From assembly GCA_015068645.1 (NCBI GenBank), contig SVKD01000001.1:1-64000 (forward strand): 64,000 nucleotides of DNA, given 5' to 3'. Both the position numbers and the translations under genes were made by a program. This DNA is from Oscillospiraceae bacterium. GTDB taxonomy: Bacteria > Bacillota > Clostridia > UMGS1840. Positions 53,526 through 62,358 of this stretch are shown here, piece after piece. Below the pieces are notes generated by a model that was given only the letters and a program-made list of their open reading frames with translations, did no database searches and was not told the DNA's origin. Position 1 is the first letter of the stretch; the number at the start of each line of letters is the position of its first letter.

Positions 53526-53897
53526 GTGAAAAAGTTTTTTAGAAAATTTATAAAAGAAAAACGGGCAGTTCCTCAAATGCCTGAATGGAACGAGATTGTT
53601 AAAATGCTTTATGACAAAAATCTTGATTGTTTTGACGATGAAATTGTAAGGGTTATTTATTCAAAAGATAAGGCAATGAGATATATAGTGTTGAAAAGTG
53701 GTACAGGTTTCTTTAGCTATCGTCTTGAGAAAATATATCAGCTTGACGAAGAAGAATGGAGTTATAGATGCAGTTTTGATTTAACACCAGCATTCTGGCA
53801 GGATGTCGATTATGGAAACAAGTCGATTTTTTCTACTTTGGAAGATGCCTTAAACGAACTGAAACAAGAAGCAGAATATAAGTTTTTTCGTTCTTAA
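53526..53897 (+). CDS. Hypothetical soluble protein, 123 aa, bracketed by direct repeats
   Basis: GTG 53526 is seven bases after a strong AAAGGAGGCG. The product has a basic start (KKFFRKFIKEKRAV), then an alpha/beta domain with many aromatic residues (GTGFFSYRLEKIYQLDEEEWSY, TPAFWQDVD) and a helical end. It has no signal peptide. I have the impression of small clostridial accessory proteins found beside polymorphic toxins, but no family can be named. Copies 2 and 3 of the structured repeat lie on each side in direct orientation, so the gene looks like a cassette. Confidence 0.7.
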   Translation: MKKFFRKFIKEKRAVPQMPEWNEIVKMLYDKNLDCFDDEIVRVIYSKDKAMRYIVLKSGTGFFSYRLEKIYQLDEEEWSYRCSFDLTPAFWQDVDYGNKSIFSTLEDALNELKQEAEYKFFRS

Positions 53898-53906
53898 CTT
53901 AACACG

Positions 53907-53952
53907 AACTTGACACCCAAAAGGGTTTCATCTAAACCTTATGTGTCGCAAT
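53907..53952 (+). repeat. Dispersed structured repeat, copy 3
   Basis: AACTTGACACCCAAAAGGGT leads into the core CATCTAAACCTTATGTGTCG (53929-53948) and CAAT. GACAC pairs with GTGTC, and AAGGGTTT with AAACCTT around CATCT, giving the best fold of the three copies. It lies 9 bases after the stop of the 123-residue gene. Confidence 0.65.
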
Positions 53953-54018
53953 CACTAAACAAGATTGGCTTCTTGATTATATAGTCTTTATAAAAAAATC
54001 TTTATACGAGGAAACAGT

Positions 54019-54960
54019 ATGAACTCTGAAAGAAATTCATTTTTTTCTAATCCAATAAGTGTCGCCCTGATTGCTTGCTTTTGCTGTGCACTATGGGGGA
54101 GCGCAACTCCGTTTATTAAAATTGGATCTCCTTTGATGATACCTGATGACAAAATTGCATCGACGATGTTATTTGCCGGAATCCGTTTCTTTTTAGCAGG
54201 GTGTATGGTAATATTATATAGTTGTATTACCTGTCGTAGATTTGTGGCTCCGAAAATTAAAAACATCAGAAAAATTACATGGGTTGCAATGTTTCAAACA
54301 GTAATTCAGTATGTATTCTTTTATATTGGAGTTGCCAATACGACAGCAGTAAAAGCGACTTTGGGCAGTGGGTGCGGCAGCTTTTCTGCAATTTTGGTTA
54401 CAACGCTTATTTTTCGTTCCGAAAAATTAACTTTGAAAAAGCTTTTAGCGTGTCTGATTGGTTTTTTGGGAATTTTGTTAGTACATTTTGACGGATTGGA
54501 TTTTACAATGAATTTTTTAGGAGACGGCTTCGTGCTGTTGGCAACAATTGCTTACGGGGTATCCGCTTCTTTGATAAAGCGTTACTCAGATTTAGAAAGT
54601 CCTGTTGTGATTAGTGGTTATCAGTTTTTGATCGGTGGATTGATTATGACGGCAATCGGCATTTTATTTGGTGGTACAGTTATTTTTTCAGATTTTATTT
54701 CTTGGTATATTTTGTTGTATCTGGCATTATTATCTGCCGTGGCTTATTCTTTATGGGGAATTTTATTAAAGTATAATCCTTTGTCTAAAGTTGCAGTGTA
54801 TGGATTTATGATTCCTGTATTTGGCGTGATTTTATCGCAATTAATCTTAACGGAAAACAGTAGTCTTCCTGTCTGGAGATTATATGTTGCTTTAGTCCTG
54901 GTTAGTTTTGGCATTTATTGGTTAAATTACGAACCAAAGCAAAAGAAGCGATTATTTTGA
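54019..54960 (+). CDS. EamA/DMT-superfamily transporter
   Basis: A 313-residue membrane protein with ten hydrophobic segments in two EamA halves: IACFCCALWGSATPFIKIGS opens the first and LATIAYGVSASLIKRYSDLE the second. Such proteins export or import amino acids, nucleosides or other metabolites; the substrate cannot be told. The ribosome site is ACGAGGAAACAGT. It starts 66 bases after repeat copy 3 and ends at a bidirectional terminator. Confidence 0.88.
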   Translation: MNSERNSFFSNPISVALIACFCCALWGSATPFIKIGSPLMIPDDKIASTMLFAGIRFFLAGCMVILYSCITCRRFVAPKIKNIRKITWVAMFQTVIQYVFFYIGVANTTAVKATLGSGCGSFSAILVTTLIFRSEKLTLKKLLACLIGFLGILLVHFDGLDFTMNFLGDGFVLLATIAYGVSASLIKRYSDLESPVVISGYQFLIGGLIMTAIGILFGGTVIFSDFISWYILLYLALLSAVAYSLWGILLKYNPLSKVAVYGFMIPVFGVILSQLILTENSSLPVWRLYVALVLVSFGIYWLNYEPKQKKRLF

Positions 54961-54985
54961 TACATTTTTGAACTGTTTTTTTAAG

Positions 54986-55026
54986 AAAAAAACTCCTGCA
55001 AACCAATTTAGTTGCAGGAGTTTTTT
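54986..55026. terminator. Bidirectional terminator between DMT transporter and mltG
   Basis: AAAAAACTCCTGCAA pairs with TTGCAGGAGTTTTTT; A-run and T-run let it serve both converging genes. Confidence 0.92.
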
Positions 55027-55043
55027 GTGGTTTTGTTCGGATT

Positions 55044-56096
55044 TTATCGGGTTAAACCAAACTGTTGAATGAGAGAAATATGTTCCTGATAGGATTTAGA
55101 ATAATGATTTTCTCCATTTTGATCGGTGAAAAAATATAGATAATCGGTTTCGGTTGGATTAAGAACGGCGTTAATGGCTCTCATACCGGGAGCCGAAATC
55201 GGTGTTGGCGGAAGCCCTGCTTTTTGATAGGTGTTATAAGGAGACTCAATATGAGTATCTTCTACCGATAAAACAGGTTTTCTTTCATGCAAAATAAATT
55301 GAACGGTTGCACAGGATTCTAAGGGCTTTTTATTTTCCAATCTGTTTAAGAAGACAGCAGCTACAATGGGGAAATCTTCTGCTTCGCGTGCTTCTCGTTC
55401 CACAATAGAAGATAAAATGATAACTTCTTCAACATCCATATCTAATGATTTTGCTTTTTTGTCAAGTTCGTCTGTCCATTTTGATTTAAAGTTGTCGGTC
55501 ATCTTTTGGATAATTGATTCACAAGATACATTTTGTTTGAATTCGTATGTATCGGGAAATAAAAATCCTGCTAACATATCTTTTCCGGATACGGTAACAT
55601 CTTGATTGAGCGTTAAAGTGAATTCATCCAAAGCTGTGTAGAATTCATCTTCATTGGAAATCAATTTCTTTTCTAATAAGCGCTGGGCAATTTCCCGAAG
55701 TTCAAATCCTTCCGGAATAGTTACCGTGATTGTATCTGATTGAGGCTTTGCAATTGCTTTCACAATTTCTTTGTAGGAGCTATTCTTTGAAACTTTGATG
55801 TCACCGGGATGAATTGTGACATCCGATTTAGATATTTTATAATAAAGTTTGAAAAAATTTTGATTTAAAATAACATCGGACTTTTCAAGTTTTTCACAAA
55901 CAACGGTTACATTATCGTTTTCAGATATGGCTATGGTAACCGAATCCGAAGAACCGGACCAACCGAACATGTCAAAACAAAACATAACTACGGTAAGGAT
56001 TACCACAAAAATAACTAATTTTATAATTTTTTTAATTTTTTTTCTTCTTCTGATTTTTTTTATTCTACTGCTAGTAGGTCTGTGTGGTGTTTTCAC
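55044..56096 (-). CDS. mltG: Endolytic murein transglycosylase MltG (YceG-like)
   Basis: It starts at GTG 56096, overlapping the stop of the upstream protease gene (GTGA). The 350-residue protein has a basic cytoplasmic start (KKIRRRKKIKKIIK), one membrane segment (about 27-44), a LysM-like region, and the YceG catalytic domain: the active-site Glu in IILSSIVEREAREAEDFP, LESCATVQFIL, and SPYNTYQKAGLPPTPIS with APGMRAINAVLNP. MltG cuts new glycan strands and sets their length. It is transcribed with the CPBP protease gene. Confidence 0.94.
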   Translation of the reverse strand: MKTPHRPTSSRIKKIRRRKKIKKIIKLVIFVVILTVVMFCFDMFGWSGSSDSVTIAISENDNVTVVCEKLEKSDVILNQNFFKLYYKISKSDVTIHPGDIKVSKNSSYKEIVKAIAKPQSDTITVTIPEGFELREIAQRLLEKKLISNEDEFYTALDEFTLTLNQDVTVSGKDMLAGFLFPDTYEFKQNVSCESIIQKMTDNFKSKWTDELDKKAKSLDMDVEEVIILSSIVEREAREAEDFPIVAAVFLNRLENKKPLESCATVQFILHERKPVLSVEDTHIESPYNTYQKAGLPPTPISAPGMRAINAVLNPTETDYLYFFTDQNGENHYSKSYQEHISLIQQFGLTR

Positions 56097-56950
56097 AATC
56101 GGTTAACCCCCAATGTTACAAAGAGTATGCAGAAAACGTAAAATAACGGATTCATTAAAAGTGATCTGATATATCGAATAAAAGGTTTAGAATTTATGAA
56201 ACTGTGTTCAGATAGTTCTTTTTTCTTTGGAAAAATTTTAATAAAGATAATGAAAGAGAGAAAAACCCAAAAGGGAAGAGAAAGAGAAAAAATACGTTTC
56301 AATTTTGGATATTTTAATAGGATATTTAACACACAGGCTGAAAAGTTCGCAAAAAAATGAGCTGTGATGCAAAGGATTAACGGTGCTCCCGTGATACGCA
56401 CAATACCTAAAAAGCATCCGATAAACAAGGTTGCAGGGACATTATAAAAGTCAATGTGAGCCATCGAGAAGAACAGTGCGGAAAATAAAATAGCTGCAAT
56501 CGAAGATTTTTTTTTGATTTCAAGGAAAATCATTCGTCTGAAGAGAACTTCTTCAAACACAGCTGGAACCAAGCAAACAACCACACTTTGTATCATAAAT
56601 TGTAAAAAAGTTTTCGCGATTGGTAAAGCTGAAGGTGGAGAGCATCCGAGTTTACGCAAAAGTACATTAAGCGGTAAATTCAAAGCCACTCCTATCAATT
56701 GCAATAGAATTCCGATAACAGCAAAATGTAAAATTTCAGAGAAATTAACACCCGTGTATTCTTCTTTTGGGAGATACCTTTTTTTGCGAAACAATAAATA
56801 TGTGGGTAAAAACACAGAACAAATTTGCTGTAATAATAAAAATCCATGTATTGCGGTAAAAGAATGTTGTATTGCAATAAATTCTTTTCCTAAAAAAGAT
56901 AATCCCAGTTGAATTAATGGTATCAGAATTAAAATAATCAGGTAACGCAA
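56093..56950 (-). CDS. CPBP-family intramembrane metalloprotease
   Basis: It starts at TTG 56950 after GAGGAGAAAAATA. The 285-residue protein has about eight membrane segments and the CPBP/Abi motifs: EEVLFRRMIFLEI near residue 138, FFSMAHIDFYNVP near 171, and HFFANFSACVLN near 205. These enzymes are Rce1-like; in Gram-positives they act in bacteriocin immunity, regulated proteolysis or unknown roles. The substrate is not known. It overlaps mltG by four bases, suggesting joint expression. Confidence 0.88.
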   Translation of the reverse strand: MRYLIILILIPLIQLGLSFLGKEFIAIQHSFTAIHGFLLLQQICSVFLPTYLLFRKKRYLPKEEYTGVNFSEILHFAVIGILLQLIGVALNLPLNVLLRKLGCSPPSALPIAKTFLQFMIQSVVVCLVPAVFEEVLFRRMIFLEIKKKSSIAAILFSALFFSMAHIDFYNVPATLFIGCFLGIVRITGAPLILCITAHFFANFSACVLNILLKYPKLKRIFSLSLPFWVFLSFIIFIKIFPKKKELSEHSFINSKPFIRYIRSLLMNPLFYVFCILFVTLGVNRL

Positions 56951-56984
56951 TATTTTTCTCCTCTATGTAAATAAAAACATAACA

Positions 56985-57437
56985 TTATGGTTCCAATATT
57001 TGTCCGTCTTCAATGGCTGAAATCATATTGACCCGTCTTTCGTGACGTTCTCCCTGAAATTCAGCATCCAGCCAATGTTTTACAATCATTTTTGCAAGTT
57101 CGGGGCCAACAACACGAGCTCCCATTGCTAAAATGTTTGCATTATTATGTTCTTTGGCTAATTGTGCAGAATAGGGTTCTGTGCATACAACTGCACGGAT
57201 TCCCTTTACTTTATTGGCTGCAATAGAAATACCAACACCGGTTCCGCACAATAAAATTCCGCGGTCGCATTCACCATTGGCGATTGCTAATGCTACTTTT
57301 TGAGCATAAACAGGATAATCTGCACGGTCTGAGGAATACGCCCCATAATCCTTATATTCTAGCTTGTATTCTTTTAAAACTTCCAATACAGCTTCCTTTA
57401 ATTCAAATCCAACATGATCGTTGCCAATTGCTATCAT
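56985..57437 (-). CDS. rpiB: Ribose-5-phosphate isomerase B
   Basis: A 150-residue RpiB/LacAB-type isomerase: IAIGNDHVGFELKEAVLEVL at the start, DYPVYAQKVALAIANGECDR, GILLCGTGVGISIAANKVKG with the active-site Cys, and EHNNANILAMGARVVG. It interconverts ribose-5- and ribulose-5-phosphate in the pentose phosphate pathway. Related enzymes act on galactose- or allose-6-phosphate. AAAGGAG precedes the ATG, and the start overlaps the end of the glycosyltransferase gene by four bases. Confidence 0.94.
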   Translation of the reverse strand: MIAIGNDHVGFELKEAVLEVLKEYKLEYKDYGAYSSDRADYPVYAQKVALAIANGECDRGILLCGTGVGISIAANKVKGIRAVVCTEPYSAQLAKEHNNANILAMGARVVGPELAKMIVKHWLDAEFQGERHERRVNMISAIEDGQILEP

Positions 57438-58555
57438 AATTTGTTCTCCTTTTTTTCTGCAAGTTTAAAAATATGGTTACATAGTTGTTCGGTAGAGTTC
57501 GGTTTTTTAATCAAACGGATATTATGAAGCATCGTTTCAATTTTTTGTTCATTCATAAACAGCTGTGCGATAATTTCATCTACAGGGATGATTTTTGAAA
57601 TTTTCATACAGGCGCCGAAATTCAGCAAAAAGTCAAGGTTTCTTTCTTCCTGACCCGGAATGGGTTTAAAGATTGCCATAGGAAGTTCTTTTGCCAAGGC
57701 TTCTGAAACTGTAAGACCGCCCGGTTTTGTGATGATGCAATCCGATGCATCCATCAAACAGTCCACATTATCAACAAAGCCAAAATTGTAAACTTTATGT
57801 TTATATTTTGCTTTATCAATTTTTTTCTTGAGCTTTTTATTATTGCCGCAAACAGTGATTATTTGAAAATCTTGTTCAACGGAATCAATATTTTTAATCA
57901 TTTTGGATATATTTCCGTACCCCATACTGCCGCTCATCACCAAGATTGTGGAAATATTATCAAATTTTAATTGTGCTCTGATTTCTTTTTTATTATTTTT
58001 GATTCGAAATTTTTCATAAATGGGAATACCGTAGGGAAGAAGTTGTTCCTTGCGGAATCCTTTTTTTAGCATAGACGGAATCAGATATTCGTTGGGCAGG
58101 ACATAAAAATCTAAATCTGTCAGTTCCCAGTGAGGATGTACTTTAAAATCGGTAACAACTCCAATGGTATGATATGCTTTATCATGTTCTTTCAGATAGG
58201 TCATCATCAGTGCCGCATATACATGGGTGCAGACAACCACATCCGGTTTACACTCATCCAGGAAACTGCTCATTTTTTTGTAAAAAATTGAATTTGTAAA
58301 TTGCAAAAGGGCAGTGCTGGATGTTTTACTTTCCATTTTTTCTGCAAGACGATAAAATTTTCCGTATAATTTTGGGGAATACTTTGTAGATAACAGATAT
58401 CCGTGAGCCAAGGTTTCTTTCATAGCCGGACTTAAATATTCATAACAATCCAGTTGTTCCACCTGATGACCTGCTTGCTCCATATAAGTTGTAATAGCAT
58501 TTCCGGTTTGATGGTGTCCTTGACCGGTAGTGATGGATAAAATCAAAAGCTTCAT
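57434..58555 (-). CDS. MGDG-synthase-type glycosyltransferase (diacylglycerol glucosyl/galactosyltransferase)
   Basis: A 373-residue GT28-type enzyme. The N-terminal half has LILSITTGQGHHQTGNAITT and the MGDG-synthase pattern (VVCTHVYAALMMTYLKEHDK, GVVTDFKVHPHWELTDLDFY); the C-terminal half has the sugar-nucleotide site VMSGSMGYGNISKMI and KPGGLTVSEALAKELPMAIF with PGQEERN. Relatives (UgtP/YpfP, MGD) add glucose or galactose to diacylglycerol in the membrane and provide glycolipids and anchors for lipoteichoic acid. The donor sugar is not certain. Confidence 0.9.
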   Translation of the reverse strand: MKLLILSITTGQGHHQTGNAITTYMEQAGHQVEQLDCYEYLSPAMKETLAHGYLLSTKYSPKLYGKFYRLAEKMESKTSSTALLQFTNSIFYKKMSSFLDECKPDVVVCTHVYAALMMTYLKEHDKAYHTIGVVTDFKVHPHWELTDLDFYVLPNEYLIPSMLKKGFRKEQLLPYGIPIYEKFRIKNNKKEIRAQLKFDNISTILVMSGSMGYGNISKMIKNIDSVEQDFQIITVCGNNKKLKKKIDKAKYKHKVYNFGFVDNVDCLMDASDCIITKPGGLTVSEALAKELPMAIFKPIPGQEERNLDFLLNFGACMKISKIIPVDEIIAQLFMNEQKIETMLHNIRLIKKPNSTEQLCNHIFKLAEKKENKL

Positions 58556-58577
58556 AACATACTCCGTTTTAAAAAAT

Positions 58578-59156
58578 TTACTTTAAAACTTCCCGACACA
58601 TTCTTTTTGCCAAAACAGGAATTCTTGCCAATGCATACTGATCTTCGCAGGAAGGACGTTGGGCACTTAATCCAAAATGTCCGCAGCCGGTTTCATCTGC
58701 GTCAGTAACAATGGAAAACCCTAAAACCATACAACAATCCTGAATAGCTCGTATGGTTGATTGTTGTCCCCCGTATTTTGTGGCACCAACACTTACTGCA
58801 CAGGCAGGTTTTCCCATAAATGCTTTTTTTGCGCGAGCATCTCTGGTCTTATCAAAAAAACATTTCAGCTGAGCGCTCATTGTGCCGAAATAAACGGGAC
58901 TTGCAAAAATAACACCATCAGCATCCATTGTTTTGTTCATTGCTTCTTCAAAAGAGGTTCCTAAATAGCAGGAGCGATTGCAAGGAGAAGAACAACAAAT
59001 ACAGTAGGGAAGGTTTAGTTTTCCTAATTCTTCCCCAATATGTATTATTTCATAAGAAACGTTCTGTTTTTTGATTTCTTCACCCAGCAAAGATAGAAGA
59101 TGCGCGGTGTTTCCATTCATATTCGGGCTTGCATTAATCGCAATAATTTTTTTCAC
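58578..59156 (-). CDS. Flavodoxin-family NAD(P)H-dependent oxidoreductase
   Basis: GTG 59156 is chosen because AAAGGA is well spaced from it and the fold begins directly after (KKIIAINASPNMNGNTAHLL). The 192-residue protein is a flavodoxin-like FMN protein (WrbA/iron-sulfur flavoprotein group) with FMN loops INASPN, SPVYFGTMSAQLKCFFD and VGATKYGGQQSTI. It carries a Cys-rich insert, YCICCSSPCNRSCYLG near residue 50, in the place where iron-sulfur flavoproteins have their cluster-binding Cys. The partner and substrate are unknown. Confidence 0.85.
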   Translation of the reverse strand: MKKIIAINASPNMNGNTAHLLSLLGEEIKKQNVSYEIIHIGEELGKLNLPYCICCSSPCNRSCYLGTSFEEAMNKTMDADGVIFASPVYFGTMSAQLKCFFDKTRDARAKKAFMGKPACAVSVGATKYGGQQSTIRAIQDCCMVLGFSIVTDADETGCGHFGLSAQRPSCEDQYALARIPVLAKRMCREVLK

Positions 59157-59298
59157 AGTAACACTGTCCTTTCTGATTTTTTCATAAAAAGCAGGGATGC
59201 TTTTTATGAAATCTATGCACAAAGATTTTATCTTAATTCTCTTATATTGCAATTATATAACAATTTGATTAAAAAGTAAAGTTTTTTTCCGATTTTTA

Positions 59299-59327
59299 TT
59301 TACATTTGGTAAAGTTAGTGATATAAT
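59299..59327 (+). promoter_or_regulatory. Promoter of galE
   Basis: TTTACA (59299-59304) and TATAAT (59322-59327), 17 bases apart, about 40 bases before galE. Confidence 0.8.
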
Positions 59328-59366
59328 GGATTTGTAAAAAGCTACACACATATTAGGGAGGTACCT

Positions 59367-60380
59367 ATGAAAATCTTAGTAACCGGCGGAGCCGGATATA
59401 TTGGAAGCCACACTGTTTTACTTCTACTGGAAAATGGCTACGATGTTGTGGTGGTGGATAACTTATGCAACAGTAGTTTTGAATCTTTGAAAAGGGTTAT
59501 GGAATTAACCGGAAAATCCTTAGACTTTTATGAATGTGATATTAATGATTACGATCAGTTGGATGATATTTTTTCCAAACACGAAATTTCTTCTGTCATT
59601 CATTTTGCAGGCTTAAAAGCGGTAGGGGAATCAGTTTCCATTCCGCTTCGCTATTACGAAAACAATTTAACCGGCACATTCACATTGCTGGAAGTTATGA
59701 TAAAACACAACGTGAAGAAAATGGTATTCTCGTCTTCGGCAACTGTTTACGGTGATCCCGCTAAAGTTCCGATTACTGAAGATATGCCTAATTCTGCAAC
59801 CAATCCGTATGGCAGAACAAAATTATTCTTAGAGCAGATTTTATCCGATGTTTATGTATCGGATCCTGAATTTTCTATTTCTTTGCTTCGTTATTTTAAT
59901 CCCGTTGGTGCACATCACAGTGGTAGAATCGGAGAAAATCCCAAAGGAATCCCTAACAACTTAATGCCGTATATTACTCAGGTTGCTTCCGGCAAATTAA
60001 AAGAACTGAGCGTGTTTGGCGGCGACTATAATACTCACGACGGTACAGGCGTGAGAGACTTTATCCACGTTATGGATTTGTCTATGGGACATTTAAAAGC
60101 AATTGAATATATTCAGAATAAAAAAGGTGTTTTTGTACATAATTTGGGCACCGGTACCGGATATAGTGTCCTGGATATTATTAAAGCTTTTGAAGAAGCA
60201 AATGGTATTAAAATTGCGCATAAAATTGTTGACCGTCGACCCGGTGACATTGCAGAATGTTATGCTGATCCCACAAAAGCAAGAGAAGAATTAGGTTGGG
60301 AAGCAACCAAAGACATTGTGGATATGTGTCGAGATGCGTGGAATTGGCAAAAGCAAAATCCCAATGGATTTGAAGGCTAA
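59367..60380 (+). CDS. galE: UDP-glucose 4-epimerase GalE
   Basis: A 337-residue SDR enzyme of normal length: NAD loop [34 protein letters not shown], active site [12 protein letters not shown] and [14 protein letters not shown] (YxxxK), then [17 protein letters not shown] and [18 protein letters not shown]. It interconverts UDP-glucose and UDP-galactose for galactose use and cell-surface sugars. AGGGAGG precedes the ATG. An AT-rich stem-loop (60379-60411) just after its stop may partly separate it from the SLH gene. Confidence 0.96.
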   Translation: MKILVTGGAGYIGSHTVLLLLENGYDVVVVDNLCNSSFESLKRVMELTGKSLDFYECDINDYDQLDDIFSKHEISSVIHFAGLKAVGESVSIPLRYYENNLTGTFTLLEVMIKHNVKKMVFSSSATVYGDPAKVPITEDMPNSATNPYGRTKLFLEQILSDVYVSDPEFSISLLRYFNPVGAHHSGRIGENPKGIPNNLMPYITQVASGKLKELSVFGGDYNTHDGTGVRDFIHVMDLSMGHLKAIEYIQNKKGVFVHNLGTGTGYSVLDIIKAFEEANGIKIAHKIVDRRPGDIAECYADPTKAREELGWEATKDIVDMCRDAWNWQKQNPNGFEG

Positions 60381-60428
60381 ATTTATTTGTTAAAAAATCA
60401 AAAATAAATTTTTTGGAGGGTTTTTACC

Positions 60429-62225
60429 ATGATCAAGAAAATTTTATCTTTCGTTCTCTGCTTCATGATGCTGGCGAGCACGATGGTTATGGGAGCATCT
60501 TTCACAGATGTTACCGAGGAAAGCCATGGCTGGGCATATGCAGCGATTTACGATATGGCACAGAAGGGAATTATCAACGGTATTTCCGAAACAGAGTTTG
60601 CTCCCGATGTTGATGTTACAAAAGTGCAATCGATGCTGTTGATTGCAAGAATTTTAGGATTCAATACAACTGCTGTAAAAGACAATATCAATAGCATCTA
60701 TTCTGTATATGAAGAAGACTTGGCTGAACTGGATACCATTTACGGAAAAGAATTGGCGTTTTTAGTATTCCGCGGTGTATTCACCATTGATGAAATCATT
60801 GACACGGATTTAGACGCACCTTTAAGCCGTGAAGAAGCTGCTCTTTATATTACAAAAGCTGCAGACGGCGTAGAAGATATGAATAATATCGACGTAGTGG
60901 AAGACCTGTATGCAGACGACGCGGAAATTGCCAACAAATATAAAAAAGCAGTATACTTTGTACGTAGCACCGCATTAATGAATGGTACCGGAGAAAATAA
61001 ATTTTCTCCTAAATCTAATGTTACCCGCGCACAGATGGCAACTTTATTATACCGTATGATGGATAGCATTGATGTTACTTTGGTAAAAGGTACCATTGAT
61101 AGTGTAAACGTTGCGGAAGATACTGCTAAAATCTATGTAGCATCCAAAACTTATGACATCGAATCCGATGTCATAATCAGAAATCGCGGTATTGAAATCT
61201 CTCCCATGGATTTATATGCTGACGTTGCCGCTGTAGTATCTATGGTGGACGACAAAATTGTTACCATTGATACCTTTTTTGAAGTTCCTGAAATCACCGA
61301 TACTGTTGATGGCGAAGTGAAATTTGTAAATGCTGCACGGAGCTCCTTACAGCTGAAAAATCCTGACACCGGCGTGCTGACTACTTACGAACTTTCCGGC
61401 AGATCTAAAATCATTGTAAATGGTGCAAACGGAACTTTATCCAACGTAAGAAACGGAGATTACGCTGTTTTAGATTTAAATCAATACAATAAAATTGTGA
61501 ACTTGACTATTTCTGATTCTGTTTCTAAAATTTCTGATGTAACCATCGCTGATATTATTATCGAAGATACTCACGTTATTTTAGAGTTGGAAAACGCTTC
61601 CGGTAAAACCTCTCAGCATACCATTAATGCAGATAATATTTCTATCAAAAAGAACGGCGTAAAAACTGATTTCTCTGCACTCGGCATTGGTGATAAAATT
61701 TCTACCGTAAATTTAAAATACAACAGAATCACCGAAATCGAAGCATTTTCTGAAATCAAATCCACTACCGGAACTATTTCTGAAATTGTAATTTCTGCAG
61801 ATTCCAGCGTTACCTTGATGAATGGTAATGTTCCCAGTACCTTTAAAATCAGTAAAGATACTAAATTCTATGTATTTGGCGAATTAAAAACCATTTATGA
61901 TTTAAGACTTGCTCAATATGCAAAAGTTACTTTAGACGGCGTAACCGTATCTAAGATTGAGGTTTCCACTCAGACTCAGAATGCAAATGCAACCGGTATC
62001 GTTCAGTCTGTTAACACAACTGCAAACTTAGTAACTGTTATCAATTTGGATGGTTCTACTTCCGTAATTTATGTAAGTCCCAGCAAAACTAAAATTATTG
62101 ATAACGGTTCTACCAGCACACTCTCTAAATCCATTAAAGACATTAAAGCAGGTGACGATATTACCTGTATCGGTGTTCTGACTAACGGTGTGTTTGAAGC
62201 ACAAACTATCGTTATTATTAAGTAA
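60429..62225 (+). CDS. Secreted protein with S-layer homology (SLH) domains
   Basis: The 598-residue protein has a signal peptide ending near MVMGASF (residue 23), then SLH-type repeats in the first 215 residues (FTDVTEESHGWAYAAIYDMA with GIINGISETEFAPDVDVTKV, a degenerate middle repeat, and TALMNGTGENKFSPKSNVTR with AQMATLLYRMM). The rest is a run of beta-rich modules of about 65-75 residues (for example GTIDSVNVAEDTAKIYVAS, GTISEIVISADSSVTLMNG, GIVQSVNTTANLVTVINLD). SLH domains bind pyruvylated wall polymers, so it is a wall-anchored surface protein. TTGGAGGG precedes the ATG and codon use suggests strong expression. Confidence 0.92.
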   Translation: MIKKILSFVLCFMMLASTMVMGASFTDVTEESHGWAYAAIYDMAQKGIINGISETEFAPDVDVTKVQSMLLIARILGFNTTAVKDNINSIYSVYEEDLAELDTIYGKELAFLVFRGVFTIDEIIDTDLDAPLSREEAALYITKAADGVEDMNNIDVVEDLYADDAEIANKYKKAVYFVRSTALMNGTGENKFSPKSNVTRAQMATLLYRMMDSIDVTLVKGTIDSVNVAEDTAKIYVASKTYDIESDVIIRNRGIEISPMDLYADVAAVVSMVDDKIVTIDTFFEVPEITDTVDGEVKFVNAARSSLQLKNPDTGVLTTYELSGRSKIIVNGANGTLSNVRNGDYAVLDLNQYNKIVNLTISDSVSKISDVTIADIIIEDTHVILELENASGKTSQHTINADNISIKKNGVKTDFSALGIGDKISTVNLKYNRITEIEAFSEIKSTTGTISEIVISADSSVTLMNGNVPSTFKISKDTKFYVFGELKTIYDLRLAQYAKVTLDGVTVSKIEVSTQTQNANATGIVQSVNTTANLVTVINLDGSTSVIYVSPSKTKIIDNGSTSTLSKSIKDIKAGDDITCIGVLTNGVFEAQTIVIIK

Positions 62226-62241
62226 TAAACCTTTTTCATAA

Positions 62242-62280
62242 AAAATACCGAGACTGGCAAAAGTCTCGGTATTTTTTTTT
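62242..62280 (+). terminator. Terminator after the SLH protein gene
   Basis: AAATACCGAGACT pairs with AGTCTCGGTATTT around GGCAAA, followed by a T-run that merges into the 82-nt repeat. Confidence 0.92.
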
Positions 62281-62353
62281 ATTGTGAATACAACAAGGTT
62301 CCGGGGCATCCGACCGCAATCTTTGATTGCGTCATCGGGTCGGGTTCTTATTT
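62272..62353. repeat. 82-nt palindromic intergenic repeat, copy 2
   Basis: It matches 20491-20572 at 81 of 82 positions; the single change (T at 62309) weakens one pair of the outer stem. As in copy 1 it follows a + strand terminator T-run and lies before the 3' end of a minus-strand gene (here 6 bases before the FeoB-associated gene stop). Confidence 0.85.
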
Positions 62354-62358
62354 GCTTT

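Noticed and set aside
53907-53952. ACTTAAC near repeat copy 3 fits the RYYYAAC core of an integron attC site.
   Set aside because: No matching GTTRRRY partner at the right distance, the other copies lack it, and no integrase gene is in the window.
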